Positions 45,324 to 58,933 are shown, counted from the first letter of the stretch. The stretch: DNA of 64,000 nt from Bacillus sp. 2205SS5-2 (GCF_037024155.1 NZ_JAYKTS010000018.1:26275-90274), one strand, 5' to 3'. Notes: generated by a model from the sequence alone, not told the origin. Program-made: numbers and translations.

Positions 45324-46346
45324 ATGAAATCGATGATTGATATTCAAAAGCAATTATTACCTGACCTGCTAGAGATTATGCAAAAAAGGTATCATATTCT
45401 TCAATCGATTCGATTTTTACAACCGGTCGGGAGAAGAAGCTTGAGTGGAGCCTTAGGGTTAACCGAGCGCGTTTTGAGAAGTGAGGTCGATTTTTTGAAA
45501 AATCAAGATCTCATTGCGATCAAAGCGGAGGGAATGAGCATTACTGAAGAGGGATTTACATTATTACTTGAACTTGAAGGTGTAATGCGAGAGATATCTG
45601 GAATTAATGTAATGGAGCAGAAAATCAAAAAGCAGTTTATGCTCCAAGAAGTTGTCATTGTACCTGGTGAGTCGGACGAGTCATTATGGGTGAAAGAAGA
45701 AATGGGAAGAGCAACCACTTTAAGTATGAAAAAGCGATTAGAAGGAAATAATATCATCGCTGTGACGGGTGGCTCGACAATGGCTACCGTTGCTGAAATG
45801 CTGACAGCAAGATTTTCTGAAAATGAAATTTTGTTTGTACCGGCTCGAGGTGGCATCGGTGAAGATGTGAAAAATCAAGCCAATACCATTTGCGCTCAAA
45901 TGGCAGAAGTGACAGGTGCCAAGCATCGCGTCTTGTATGTGCCTGATCAAGTAAGTAAAGAAGTGTATCACTCTTTGATGAAAGAGCCTGACATTCGTGA
46001 GGTAATGAATTTAATTACATCTGCTAATATTGTTCTTCATGGAATTGGTGAGGCTATCTCGATGGCCAAACGCCGTAGAACCAATGAAGAAGATATTGAA
46101 AAAATCACTTTTAAACAAGCTGTTGGCGAAGCTTTTGGGTATTACTTTAACGAACAAGGAGAAGTGGTTCACAAAGTACCAACAATTGGGCTACAACTTC
46201 GTGATTTGGCTAATATCCCCAATGTATTTGCTGTAGCAGGTGGAACATCGAAGGCAAAGGCCATTCGATCATACTTAAAAAGTGCCCCTTCCAATACCGT
46301 CTTAATAACGGATGAAGGAGCCGCAAAAGAGCTTTTAAAAGGGTAG
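45324..46346 (+). CDS. cggR: central glycolytic genes regulator CggR
   Basis: 340 residues of the SorC/DeoR family. The N-terminal winged helix (about 25-85, L-S-G-A-L-G-L-T-E-R-V-L-R) binds the operator upstream of its own gene. The C-terminal sugar-phosphate domain (G-G-S-T-M-A-T-V-A, P-A-R-G-G-I-G-E-D, H-G-I-G-E-A) senses fructose-1,6-bisphosphate. First gene of the operon with gapA 52 nt downstream. AAGGAG precedes the ATG. Confidence 0.95.
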   Translation: MKSMIDIQKQLLPDLLEIMQKRYHILQSIRFLQPVGRRSLSGALGLTERVLRSEVDFLKNQDLIAIKAEGMSITEEGFTLLLELEGVMREISGINVMEQKIKKQFMLQEVVIVPGESDESLWVKEEMGRATTLSMKKRLEGNNIIAVTGGSTMATVAEMLTARFSENEILFVPARGGIGEDVKNQANTICAQMAEVTGAKHRVLYVPDQVSKEVYHSLMKEPDIREVMNLITSANIVLHGIGEAISMAKRRRTNEEDIEKITFKQAVGEAFGYYFNEQGEVVHKVPTIGLQLRDLANIPNVFAVAGGTSKAKAIRSYLKSAPSNTVLITDEGAAKELLKG

Positions 46347-46383
46347 TCCCTTTTGAAATATATAAAACAGCGTTATCTATTAA

Positions 46384-47406
<1,023 letters not shown>

Positions 47407-47445
47407 TTCGATCGAACATTGAAAGTAATATTCAATAGGATATCA

Positions 47446-47475
47446 TTGGATATTGTGATGCCAAGCATCTATAAT
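47446..47475 (+). promoter_or_regulatory. probable internal promoter upstream of pgk
   Basis: TTGGAT, 18-nt spacer, perfect TATAAT in the 164-nt gap between gapA and pgk. A constitutive promoter here would let pgk-tpiA-gpmI-eno be made when CggR represses gapA. Confidence 0.65.
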
Positions 47476-47486
47476 GTAAGGGGATG

Positions 47487-47530
47487 AATGGGGAGTAGGG
47501 AAACATTCCCTCTCCCCATTTCCATTTTAA
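47487..47530 (+). terminator. hairpin between gapA and pgk (partial terminator or mRNA stabiliser)
   Basis: AATGGGGAG pairs with CTCCCCATT, with an inner AGGGAA/TTCCCT pair; only a weak T tract follows (TTTCCATTTT). Confidence 0.6.
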
Positions 47531-47570
47531 TTGGGCATTTGCCCGAAACTAAAGAAGGAGGCCTTTTGCA

Positions 47571-48755
47571 ATGAACAAACAAAGTATTACAGATGTAGAT
47601 GTTAAAGGAAAACGAGTATTTTGCCGAGTAGACTTTAATGTACCAATGAAAGACGGTGTCATTACAGATGAAACGCGTATTCGTGCGGCTCTACCAACGA
47701 TTCAGCATTTAGCTGAACAAGGAGCAAAAGTCATTTTAGCAAGCCACCTTGGCCGACCAAACGGACAAGTTGTCGAAGAACTTCGCTTAACACCTGTTGC
47801 AAAACGCCTATCTGAGCATCTTGGAAAAGATGTAAAGAAAGCGGATGAAGCTTATGGTGAAGAGGTGAAGGCGAAAATTGACACGATGGAAGAAGGAAAT
47901 ATCCTGCTTCTTGAAAACGTCCGATTCTACCCTGGTGAAACAAAAAATGATGCTGAGCTAGCAAAGAACTTTGCTGATTTAGCGGATCTTTATGTAAATG
48001 ATGCTTTTGGTGCTGCCCACAGGGCGCATGCTTCAACAGAAGGAATTGCGAAACATATTCCGGCGGTTGCAGGTTTCTTAATGGAAAAAGAGCTTGAAGT
48101 TCTAGGAAAAGCTTTATCCAATCCAGAGCGTCCATTCACAGCGATTATCGGTGGCGCAAAAGTAAAAGACAAAATTGGTGTCATTGACAACTTATTAGAA
48201 AAAGTGGATAACCTAATTATTGGTGGCGGACTTGCTTACACATTTGTTAAAGCCCAAGGTCATGAAATTGGGAACTCCTTACTTGAAGAAGATAAAATAG
48301 ACTTAGCGAAACAGTTTATGGAAAAAGCAGAGAAAAAAGGCGTGAAATTTTATCTACCAGTTGATGCGATTGTGGCTGATGACTTTTCTGATTCAGCAAA
48401 CAAACGAGAAGTTTCAATTGAAGAGATTCCAGCAGATTGGGAAGCTCTTGATATCGGACCAAAAACACAAGCATTATACAGTGGTGTAATAAAAGAGTCT
48501 AAACTTGTAATTTGGAACGGACCAATGGGTGTGTTCGAACTTGAATCTTATGCAGGTGGCACGAAAGCGGTAGGCCAAGCGTTAGCAGACTCGACAGATA
48601 CATATTCTGTCATCGGTGGTGGCGATTCGGCAGCAGCTGTTGAAAAGTTTGGATTAGCAGATAAAATGAGCCATATTTCAACAGGTGGTGGAGCGTCTCT
48701 TGAATTTATGGAAGGTAAAGATCTTCCAGGCGTTGTAGCCCTTAACGATAAGTAA
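47571..48755 (+). CDS. pgk: phosphoglycerate kinase
   Basis: 394 residues; transfers phosphate from 1,3-bisphosphoglycerate to ADP. R-V-D-F-N-V-P at about 20, L-A-S-H-L-G-R-P (about 56-63), [26 protein letters not shown] and the C-terminal G-G-G-D-S-A-A-A are all typical. AAGGAGG site. Second transcription block of the glycolytic operon. Confidence 0.97.
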   Translation: MNKQSITDVDVKGKRVFCRVDFNVPMKDGVITDETRIRAALPTIQHLAEQGAKVILASHLGRPNGQVVEELRLTPVAKRLSEHLGKDVKKADEAYGEEVKAKIDTMEEGNILLLENVRFYPGETKNDAELAKNFADLADLYVNDAFGAAHRAHASTEGIAKHIPAVAGFLMEKELEVLGKALSNPERPFTAIIGGAKVKDKIGVIDNLLEKVDNLIIGGGLAYTFVKAQGHEIGNSLLEEDKIDLAKQFMEKAEKKGVKFYLPVDAIVADDFSDSANKREVSIEEIPADWEALDIGPKTQALYSGVIKESKLVIWNGPMGVFELESYAGGTKAVGQALADSTDTYSVIGGGDSAAAVEKFGLADKMSHISTGGGASLEFMEGKDLPGVVALNDK

Positions 48756-48774
48756 ACCAACAATGAAAAGCTAA

Positions 48775-51091
<2,317 letters not shown>

Positions 51092-51100
51092 TATTATTAA

Positions 51101-52408
<1,308 letters not shown>

Positions 52409-52422
52409 GCTAACCATATATT

Positions 52423-52457
52423 ACAACTCCGCTTTTGATAAGCGGGGTTGTTTTTTT
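52423..52457 (+). terminator. terminator after eno
   Basis: ACAACTCCGCTT pairs with AAGCGGGGTTGT (one G.T) around a 5-nt loop, followed by seven T. Confidence 0.9.
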
Positions 52458-53094
52458 GTGAATATTGGCAAGGAGGAATATAAAAATAAGAAAGGAAAGC
52501 AATAGGATAACAATCTTGAATGAGAAAAGGTCTTCTTTATTGGAGTTTGTCCTAGACTTAAAAGCGCAAATTGAAAGTAGGCAAGATTGTCAAATTCTTC
52601 GCAATGTCGTTGCCGCAGAGTTAACTCAATAAAAATCATCTTAAACGGAGTATTACCTTTGCCGGATTGAAGACATCCTTCTTGTTTAACGTTCGCGATA
52701 TTGGAAAACTGTTTGTTAATCAACAATTTGGCCATGATTGATTAACACCATTTGTAATTACATGGAAATTTAAGGTGGGTTATGAATGTCTGTACTAAGA
52801 CTAATGAGGCAGGATTGTGCAAAAATTCTATGTATAGTGTAAAAAAGAATAATAACGAACATACGTTTATTTAATGGAAATAGAATGATAATCAAAACGA
52901 CTCTAGGAGCAGGGAAGTGAATCCTCTACTCCTAATATTTATTAGGTTCTTAGTTGTCTTAATTATCTGTGAAAATGGGAATTTGGTCATTTCCTATCAT
53001 TGTAAGAAGCAAAAGAGGCTAAAATAATCTATAATGAAGAAAGTGAATGTTTAATTTTCCCGTTTTAATATCGGGTTGAGGAGTGCATATAGAA
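52458..53094. other. intergenic stretch between eno and the VanY-type gene
   Basis: AAGGAGG at 52470-52476 is followed by an open frame ending at 52632 whose only usable start is TTG at 52516 (38 residues, L-N-E-K-R-S-S-L-L-E-F); it is too far from the site, so it may be a gene remnant whose start was lost. A 104-codon minus-strand frame (52421-52735) shows no motif. A weak hairpin TAGGAG...CTCCTA lies at 52901-52938. Nothing else is recognisable. Confidence 0.45.
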
Positions 53095-54240
53095 ATGAAG
53101 TTTATTGTAGGAATGGCGCTAAGCCTCTCCCTTCTTTTTCTTGGAGGATGTACGGCGTTATTTGGAAATAGCTCAACGGAGAATGAATCAGGAATAGAGC
53201 CAACAGAGCAGGAGCCAGTTGAGGAAGAAAACAAGGAACCTTTAGTGAAGGAACAGGAACCTGAAACTCCTGCTGAGCCGCCTGTGAACGAGCTAGTTAC
53301 CTCGTTTTACGAGTCAATTATACAAGAAACGGATGAACAGTATGTTGTGAAAAAGTTTTCTTCAAAAACAGAGTTGGTCCAATATCTAGTTCAATACGCG
53401 AAAAAAGGATTCGCTCAGTCTTTAGTCGATACCTATTACAAAGAAGAAAATGGGAAACTGAAATTGGTTCCGCAAGAAGCTATCCCGCACATAGATCCTA
53501 CTCTTCCGTTTCAATTAAACAAAATTAATGAAACAGAATATCAAGTAACACAGGATCAACAAGATGAACTGTTTGGCTCCTATACCATCGAAGCGTCATT
53601 TGAAGTAGATGGGGATCATTGGGTGATTGCTAAGAGTTCTTTCACTCAAACCAAGCCTACTTTAGCTGAGAATCATGATAGCGAGATGGCTTTAATCAAT
53701 AAACAGTATTTTCTTCCAAATGATTATATACCAGCTGATTTAATAGAACCGAATGTTCCGTTTACCTTCGAAGAAGATTTGCCGAAGAAGTTGTTGGTTA
53801 AAGAAGCTGCTTTAGCATTAGAAGAGATGTTTGCCGCTGCTAAAAATGAGAATGTAGAACTTCTAGCCGCATCTGGATACCGCTCGTTCGACCAACAGAA
53901 AACTTTGTTTGCTTGGTATGCGGATACGCACGGGGAAGAAGAAGCCAATAAATTTAGCGCAAGAGCTGGTCAAAGTGAACATCAGTCTGGACTCGCGATG
54001 GACGTTTCTAGTAAAAGTGTTGCTTATGATCTGACTGAAGCTTTTGGGGAAACACCAGAAGGAAAATGGGTGGCGACTCATGCAGCTGAATACGGATTTA
54101 TTGTTCGTTATCCAAAAGGGAAAGAAGCGATTACAGGGTATAAGTATGAACCTTGGCATCTCCGTTATGTAGGCAAAGAAATGGCGCGAGAGATTGAGAG
54201 TGAAGGACTTACGCTTGAAGAATATACTAGAGGAATGTAG
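53095..54240 (+). CDS. D-alanyl-D-alanine carboxypeptidase lipoprotein (VanY/YodJ-like, M15B)
   Basis: 381 residues. A lipoprotein signal (F-L-G-G-C, cysteine about 18) is followed by an acidic, proline-rich spacer (25-60), a domain of unknown role, and a C-terminal M15B peptidase (about 230-380). The zinc ligands are in S-E-H-Q-S-G-L-A-M-D (H and D) and E-P-W-H-L-R-Y (catalytic E and H); S-G-Y-R-S-F-D-Q-Q is also typical. It should trim the last D-Ala from stem peptides outside the cell. ATG at 53095 has GAGGAG about 11 nt upstream; GTG at 53083 overlaps that site. Confidence 0.9.
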   Translation: MKFIVGMALSLSLLFLGGCTALFGNSSTENESGIEPTEQEPVEEENKEPLVKEQEPETPAEPPVNELVTSFYESIIQETDEQYVVKKFSSKTELVQYLVQYAKKGFAQSLVDTYYKEENGKLKLVPQEAIPHIDPTLPFQLNKINETEYQVTQDQQDELFGSYTIEASFEVDGDHWVIAKSSFTQTKPTLAENHDSEMALINKQYFLPNDYIPADLIEPNVPFTFEEDLPKKLLVKEAALALEEMFAAAKNENVELLAASGYRSFDQQKTLFAWYADTHGEEEANKFSARAGQSEHQSGLAMDVSSKSVAYDLTEAFGETPEGKWVATHAAEYGFIVRYPKGKEAITGYKYEPWHLRYVGKEMAREIESEGLTLEEYTRGM

Positions 54241-54377
54241 TTTTCTTTGGCTATGTTATAAAGTAAAGCTGATTGGTAAAGAATGTGCTGTAATTTCAAT
54301 ATTTTTAGAGCATTATAAGAGTGGCTTTTTGAATTCCAAAGCTTTGAAAAGGGGCTATTAATGAATAGATTAAACCA

Positions 54378-54412
54378 AAAAGAACATTTCCAGGAAGAAA
54401 TGTTCTTTTTTC
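54378..54412 (+). terminator. terminator downstream of the VanY-type gene
   Basis: AAAGAACATTTC pairs with GAAATGTTCTTT around a 5-nt loop, then TTT. Confidence 0.85.
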
Positions 54413-54434
54413 ACAGATAAGAAAATAAAAAAAG

Positions 54435-54640
54435 ATCGATCACAACTTTTTGGTTGTGTTTTTTTCTATTATGGAGACAAATAATAGAAAACGAATCTCC
54501 TTGAACATCATGGTCACTGGGAGACATTCAAGCAGTATCAAGGGGGGGGAATCCGTCCAACCAACTTGCTCGTGATGAAAAATTTATGATGATTGTTGCA
54601 CAAGGAATTTTCACGATCTGATCATTTATTTCCATAGGAA
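54435..54640 (+). repeat. long intergenic repeat (about 210 nt), copy 2
   Basis: Partner of 7755-7975. It begins with a small hairpin CACAAC-TTTTTG-GTTGTG followed by T residues, then GGAGACAA, GAGACATTCAAGCA, ATCCGTCCAA and GATGAAAAATTTAT. A short frame from the ATG at 54472 runs 39 codons but is not conserved in the other copy. The right half of a GGCT-TTTTCG element follows directly. Confidence 0.6.
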
Positions 54641-54729
54641 CTCAATTTATTTTTAATGAAAATCAACAGTGAAATGGAGGATTTAGTCAAAAATCAGATG
54701 AAATAGCCACAATGTATACAAAAAAAGCC
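54641..54729 (+). repeat. GGCT-TTTTCG mini-element, right half only
   Basis: GAAAATCAACAGTGAAATGG, then GATTTAGTCAAAAATCAGAT and AGCCACAATGTATACAAAAA-AAGCC match the right half of the long subtype; the left half is missing. Confidence 0.7.
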
Positions 54730-54865
54730 ATTTAATAAGGCTGACCTACTATGGAGAAATATGAATTAAGTGTCTGAATCCAAACATATTACCGCTTTAT
54801 CATAATGGTGGTAAGGTACGATTTATCTTATATCTCATTTTGCACAACTTCCAAAAGTAACTAAC

Positions 54866-55300
54866 TTACTGTTCTAGCTCGTGCTTTAAACGTTGGAGGT
54901 GATCACCATCTTCTTTCTTCATGATTTTCACAAACATTGGCTTTGCTAATTTCATAATCAGCCCTTTTGTAAAAATGTCACATTGAAAAGACACTTGCGT
55001 TGTTGACCCAATTTCTTTGAATTGATAATGATACTTTGCACAGAGTCCCTTTGTTTCACTTTGTGCTGAATACGATTGATTAGGCGTAAACTCAGAAATT
55101 TCTATTATAGACGAAGCTTCTCTATTGCCAATAATTCTTGTTTCGTTAAACTTGGTTCCCTTTCCAATCGGTCCTTCCGTAAGTTTTTCACATCTGACCA
55201 CATTTTTCATGAATTTTTGACCATTCCGAACATCACATGCAAAGGCAAAGACTTTTTCTAACGGATGATCAATCGTCACAGTATCTTGAAATTCAGGCAT
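54866..55300 (-). CDS. SRPBCC (START/Bet v1-like) family protein
   Basis: 144 residues with the pattern of polyketide-cyclase/dehydrase-type SRPBCC proteins: I-D-H-P-L-E-K-V-F-A-F-A-C-D (about 9-22), a hydrophobic cavity of beta strands and a long C-terminal helix (L-Q-R-L-K-H-E-L). Such folds bind hydrophobic ligands; ligand unknown. GGAGGAG lies before the ATG at 55300 on the minus strand; the longer frame to 55345 starts before the site and is rejected. It stands alone. Confidence 0.8.
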   Translation of the reverse strand: MPEFQDTVTIDHPLEKVFAFACDVRNGQKFMKNVVRCEKLTEGPIGKGTKFNETRIIGNREASSIIEISEFTPNQSYSAQSETKGLCAKYHYQFKEIGSTTQVSFQCDIFTKGLIMKLAKPMFVKIMKKEDGDHLQRLKHELEQ

Positions 55301-55715
55301 AGTTATTTCTCCTCCATTATTCCTCGTATACAAAGGTCGTTTCATTTAAATCTGAAATTGGACCTAATGATGTTGTTCGATAGATTTTGGTTGCTTGTAA
55401 TCCAATTGGTATAACACCCTAATTAGGGGAATCATTTAAAATAGTTTTTAATGAGCATCGCCTTTACTCAGAATAGCATTTTCAATAACCAGATTTTTAG
55501 ATGAAAACAAGCTAAAACCACCGTTTTGGATAGTTTTTTTAAGCTAAGTCACCAGTAAGCGAGTAGCGTTTATCAATTCTGTCTGGGTTAGCGGAATAAT
55601 CATTTAGTTTTTTATACGCTTATTGTAACGGCCCGCCATATTGTCGTATGAAGGCAAATGCCATCTCAGAAAATGTATGGGTATAAAAAGATGAAGTTTC
55701 ACCTTCTTTTACATA
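55301..55715. other. gap with possible gene debris
   Basis: No intact gene. On the minus strand, 55715 down to about 55624 gives a stretch of 31 codons ending F-I-R-Q-Y-G-G-P-L-Q and a stop, which looks like the end of a lost gene; I cannot identify it. The rest shows nothing recognisable. Confidence 0.35.
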
Positions 55716-55762
55716 GGTTGTTTTCGCAAAGTTTGATGCTCTAGCTTATAAAATCGTGTGGA
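55716..55762 (+). repeat. GGCT-TTTTCG mini-element, left-end fragment
   Basis: GGTTGTTTTCGCAAAGTTTG followed by GATGCTCTAGCTTATAAAAT matches the left end of the long subtype; it is cut off by the transposase remnant. Confidence 0.55.
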
Positions 55763-55895
55763 AACACACTTCTCACAAAAATATCTTTTGCATAGTTTGA
55801 CAAATCATCATCAAATACTTGTCTACGATATTTCACTACCAATACTAGATGATAGTGCAAAAAAAGGCCGAATGTTTAGTACTATCTAATTTCAT
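55763..55895 (-). pseudogene. IS200/IS605 family TnpA (Y1 transposase) fragment, frameshifted
   Basis: On the minus strand an ATG at 55895 starts M-K-L-D-S-T-K-H-S, then a one-base shift leads into L-H-Y-H-L-V-L-V-V-K-Y-R-R-Q-V-F-D-D-D-L-S-N. The H-Y-H-L-V-x-x-x-K-Y-R-R pattern is the start of TnpA, where H-x-H helps bind the catalytic metal. The tyrosine-containing C-terminal two-thirds is absent. The element is dead. Confidence 0.8.
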
Positions 55896-55978
55896 TATGT
55901 TATCAACCTTTCCGTATGTACAGACTGATTCAAACGTAATTTTCTAATAGCTACAAACACTACGGCTGACTCCAACCG

Positions 55979-56048
55979 AAAATTCATCTCCCACTTACTC
56001 ATTGGGCTTCGCCCTTCCTATTCCTTGAAGTGGGAGATGAATTTCGGA
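55979..56048. mobile_element. IS200/IS605-type terminal hairpin
   Basis: A 20-bp arm (CGAAAATTCATCTCCCACTT) faces its near-perfect complement (AAGTGGGAGATGAATTTCGG) with an inner GGGCTTCGCCC hairpin. It lies upstream of the tnpA fragment, as the left end of such an element would, which is read as single-stranded hairpin DNA by Y1 transposases. Confidence 0.65.
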
Positions 56049-56055
56049 AACCTAG

Positions 56056-56454
56056 TTAAAACATTCCATTCTCATTAGGGGAAGCCTCTGGGATAGGTTG
56101 ACCTACATCCCACATTTCAACAATTAGATCATCCTGGAAGCGAAATATATGAACAACAGCCACTCCTAGGTCTTTTGGATTTTGTTTAACATGTGAGTAA
56201 ACCACAACGGTTTCTCTCTCTTCTAAAACACGCTTGACCTCAAATATCTTGTCAGGATTCTTTGCTCCATCCTCTTCCATCGCTAACATAATTGAATCTG
56301 CATCTCCTTGGAAATAAGGGTTGTGGTGGCAAAAATCAGGGCTTATGTGACTTAAGAATGCTTCTCGAACTTTCCTTGATACGACAAGTTGTAGAAACGA
56401 CAATGCTTTCTCTCTGTTAGAGAGTTTGCCATGGACTAACTGATCTTTTTTCAT
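56056..56454 (-). CDS. NTF2-like/SnoaL-like protein
   Basis: 132 residues with the cone-shaped NTF2/SnoaL pattern: an N-terminal helix (K-A-L-S-F-L-Q-L-V-V), F-C-H-H-N-P-Y-F near 42-49 and V-V-H-I-F-R-F-Q-D-D-L-I-V-E-M-W-D-V at the end. Proteins of this type can be small isomerases, hydrolases or ligand binders; activity unknown. AAAGGAG precedes the ATG at 56454 on the minus strand. It lies next to the IS200/IS605 debris and may be accessory. Confidence 0.8.
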   Translation of the reverse strand: MKKDQLVHGKLSNREKALSFLQLVVSRKVREAFLSHISPDFCHHNPYFQGDADSIMLAMEEDGAKNPDKIFEVKRVLEERETVVVYSHVKQNPKDLGVAVVHIFRFQDDLIVEMWDVGQPIPEASPNENGMF

Positions 56455-57011
56455 TTCAATGCTCCTTTCATGTTCATGAGTATTACTATATATGTTTAAC
56501 GAAAAATAAGGTATAAACGATAGAAAGTCAACTATTTGAAAACAAAAAAATAGTTAACCCTGACTACACGTTGTAGAAATAAGGTGAGTTTTATGAAAAT
56601 GATGAATAAGAATCTAAATATCATAAGCAAAAGCTAGCTCATTCGTAAATTATTAAAGGGAGTTGCAAGCTTTGGTAATTTTGCTCAAGAGCTTTATACG
56701 TTAAGGATAAATAAGATTCGAAGTTCTAAAAACATATTGGGAATTGTTGGTTAAAACATTTAATATTATTGCAATTTTTATATAGATAAATATAGTTAAC
56801 CATATAGTTAACTATATGCAGGATTTCTAGAGAAGAATAACTCAACTGAAGTTTATATACCGCATTCGGATCTTCCGCCTAATGAGTCTGAATTTGTGCA
56901 TAATCTAAGGTAGACGAAATGATGAAATAAACTGCTTGTAAGTAACCCACTAGAAGAGTGCTTTTTTTATTGTTTTTACAAATATAACATGATGGAATGG
57001 AGCGAACTATA
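56455..57011. other. gap with a broken small frame and TAGTTAAC operator-like repeats
   Basis: An ATG at 56593 with AAGGTGA upstream starts a frame of about 53 codons that is interrupted by a TAG after 14 codons and then continues to a stop; not recognised. A further open run (56812-56914) ends in V-H-N-L-R and lacks a start. TAGTTAAC words are concentrated here (see the separate entry). Confidence 0.4.
56527..56818. promoter_or_regulatory. cluster of TAGTTAAC palindromes, possible operator
   Basis: CATATAGTTAACTATATG (56801-56818) is a perfect 18-bp palindrome and is preceded by another ATAGTTAAC at 56792. A further inverted pair, GTCAACTATTT / AAATAGTTAAC, lies at 56527-56558. Such spacing suggests sites for a dimeric repressor, but no regulator gene is nearby. 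Confidence 0.45.
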
Positions 57012-57443
57012 ATGATCAATATGCCACATCAAATCACTATTAATGAGAAACCAGAAAAAATATACGAGGCCATTACCACTTCAGAAGGAATAAAAGGGTG
57101 GTGGACTTCTGATGCAAAAGTAGAACCAACTGTGGGAACAGTTGCTGAATTTGGCTTTTATAACCGTCAAGCAGTTTTTCAAATGCATATAGATAAGCTT
57201 GAAAAAGGAAAGCTTGTGAATTGGACTGCTCAGCACGATATGCCTGGTTGGAAAGGAACAAAAATCAGTTTTGAATTATCGCCACAAGAAAATGGTTCAA
57301 CTATCCTACACTTTAGTCACTCTGGATGGGACTCCATGGATGGACCGTATGCGATGATTAATACAACCTGGGGTACGCTTATGTCTATCCTGAAGCAGTA
57401 TGTAGAGGGTGGAAATCCTGGTGCATGGTACCAAGGATCGTAA
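57012..57443 (+). CDS. SRPBCC domain protein (AHSA1-like)
   Basis: 143 residues of the Aha1-C-like SRPBCC group: I-Y-E-A-I-T-T-S-E-G-I-K-G-W-W-T (about 16-31), N-W-T-A-Q-H and the end T-W-G-T-L-M-S-I-L-K-Q-Y-V-E-G-G. Function is likely ligand binding; unknown in detail. ATG at 57012 has TGGAG at 9 nt; an earlier in-frame ATG at 56997 lacks a site. The next gene, DinB-like, follows 46 nt downstream. Confidence 0.82.
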   Translation: MINMPHQITINEKPEKIYEAITTSEGIKGWWTSDAKVEPTVGTVAEFGFYNRQAVFQMHIDKLEKGKLVNWTAQHDMPGWKGTKISFELSPQENGSTILHFSHSGWDSMDGPYAMINTTWGTLMSILKQYVEGGNPGAWYQGS

Positions 57444-57489
57444 AGAATAGTCGTTCAACCTATGAAAAAGAAAGGGGGATAATAAAATC

Positions 57490-57975
57490 ATGAGTGATAA
57501 CAAATTATTAAAACAACTCGAAGTTATCCGGGCCATTTCCACAAAATCAATTGAATCGATTTCAGAAGAGGTCGCTGATGAAATGCCAGAAGGATATAAA
57601 AACACGATCCGATGGCATCTAGGTCATATTGTAGCTGTGACAGATGCATTTTTATTTAACTTTGCTGAAATACCGATGTACTTATCTGAAGAACAATTCG
57701 AAATGTTTAAATCGGGTTCGAAACCAGCAGATTGGCATACTGAGCCTCCAACGTTAGATGAGATTTCTGAAATGTTTAATGGGCAAATAGACCACATAAA
57801 AAAACACTTAGAGAATCGTTCAATGGATGAAAAGACACCAAAAACATTTAACCTATACGGAAATCCTCAAGAGACTTTAGGAGAAGTGCTTAATTTTTGC
57901 CTATATCATGAAGGATTCCATCTTGGATATATTAATGGAAGAACGCCTAAAGGATTTAAAAGAGCTCTAAAATAA
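57490..57975 (+). CDS. DinB-like metal-binding four-helix protein
   Basis: 161 residues, all helical. Three histidines in the DinB_2/YfiT pattern are present: W-H-L-G-H (about 40-44) and Y-H-E-G-F-H-L-G (about 138-145), with F-N-L-Y-G between. Members bind zinc or nickel and some act as thiol transferases (bacillithiol S-transferases); no activity can be assigned here. GAAAGGGGG precedes the ATG. Confidence 0.83.
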   Translation: MSDNKLLKQLEVIRAISTKSIESISEEVADEMPEGYKNTIRWHLGHIVAVTDAFLFNFAEIPMYLSEEQFEMFKSGSKPADWHTEPPTLDEISEMFNGQIDHIKKHLENRSMDEKTPKTFNLYGNPQETLGEVLNFCLYHEGFHLGYINGRTPKGFKRALK

Positions 57976-58070
57976 ACACTGATTTTCCCGTCGTCTGTTG
58001 CCAAATCTTATTTCTTTAAAGCGCCTATAACTGAGTAGCTTTTTTGGATTCTTTAATGGAACTAAGAATT

Positions 58071-58156
58071 CCGTCTGTTTTTGATAAAAACAACAGTAAA
58101 ATGGAGATTTTAATCAAAAATTAGGTGAAATAGCCACAATGTAGACGAAATAATCC
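58071..58156 (+). repeat. GGCT-TTTTCG mini-element, right half (left half decayed)
   Basis: CCGTCTGTTTTTGATAAAAA, then CAGTAAAATGGAG and AGCCACAATGTAGACGAAAT-AATCC. The preceding 70 nt (CTATAACTGAGTAGC...) may be a strongly drifted left half. Confidence 0.65.
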
Positions 58157-58271
58157 TCAATAAAAAAAATCTAGATAAAATCGTCGAATTCTCCTTGTTT
58201 GCTTATTGTGACAATTATTTCAATATGATAAACTAGAAATACTGTTATGTACGCTTCAGGAGGTGGAAGTT

Positions 58272-58502
58272 ATGGTAGCATTGTTAATAACATTGCTTGT
58301 AATTGATTGTTTAGGTATCATCGCTGTTGTTTTACTTCAATCTGGGAAAAGTGCAGGATTGTCAGGTGCCATTTCTGGTGGTGCGGAAACACTTTTCGGG
58401 AAGCAAAAAGCACGTGGGATTGACTTGATTTTACACCGTGTGACGATTGTTCTATCGGTTTTATTCTTTGTTTTAACCATTGCAGTTGCATACTTCGCTT
58501 AA
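58272..58502 (+). CDS. secG: preprotein translocase subunit SecG
   Basis: 76 residues with two membrane helices (about 3-22 and 55-75) joined by the conserved loop [19 protein letters not shown]. SecG is the small partner of SecYE that assists SecA-driven export. AGGAGGTG at 58258-58265 gives 6 nt to the ATG at 58272; the GTG at 58263 lies in that site. A terminator follows, separating it from the esterase-rnr-smpB genes. Confidence 0.95.
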   Translation: MVALLITLLVIDCLGIIAVVLLQSGKSAGLSGAISGGAETLFGKQKARGIDLILHRVTIVLSVLFFVLTIAVAYFA

Positions 58503-58513
58503 GATGATAAAAG

Positions 58514-58546
58514 TGAAGCCTGGCCCAGCGGGGTCAGGCTTTTATT
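58514..58546 (+). terminator. terminator after secG
   Basis: AAGCCTG-GCCC pairs with GGG-T-CAGGCTT around AGCG, then TTATTT. Confidence 0.82.
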
Positions 58547-58550
58547 TATA

Positions 58551-58709
58551 GGTTCTTTTCGTATACATTGTGGCTACTTCATCTGATTTTGAATAAATCC
58601 TCCATTTCCCTGTTGATTTCGATCAAAAACAGACGAAATGATGCCCGAAACAAGCCATATCATAGATTATTAATGGATAAGAAAAGCCACAATCTTTGCG
58701 AAAACAGCC
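58551..58709 (-). repeat. GGCT-TTTTCG mini-element, full-length 159-nt copy, inverted
   Basis: Best preserved long copy. Read on the minus strand it begins GGCTGTTTTCGCAAAGATTG, has GTTTCGGGCATCATTTCGTC in the middle and GAAATGGAGGATTTATTC, and ends AGCCACAATGTATACGAAAA-GAACC. A second right-end fragment (TTCGTATACATTGG) follows at 58711. Confidence 0.8.
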
Positions 58710-58933
58710 TTTCGTATACATTGGTTCTATAGGATTTAAGAATAATCGACTTTGTATTTTTAGGGAGAAATTTCTTCAATTTGAAGACTAAAGATGTAGA
58801 GAAAACTTTCTAAGTCGTATCTACACCCTGATGGTTAAATCAACTATTTTTGCGAGAGTAGCCATGTATAGATAGTGATTTTGAGTGGGTTTAAGCATTT
58901 TTTAAATTTATGGGTGTAACGTTTTTCTTGGGA

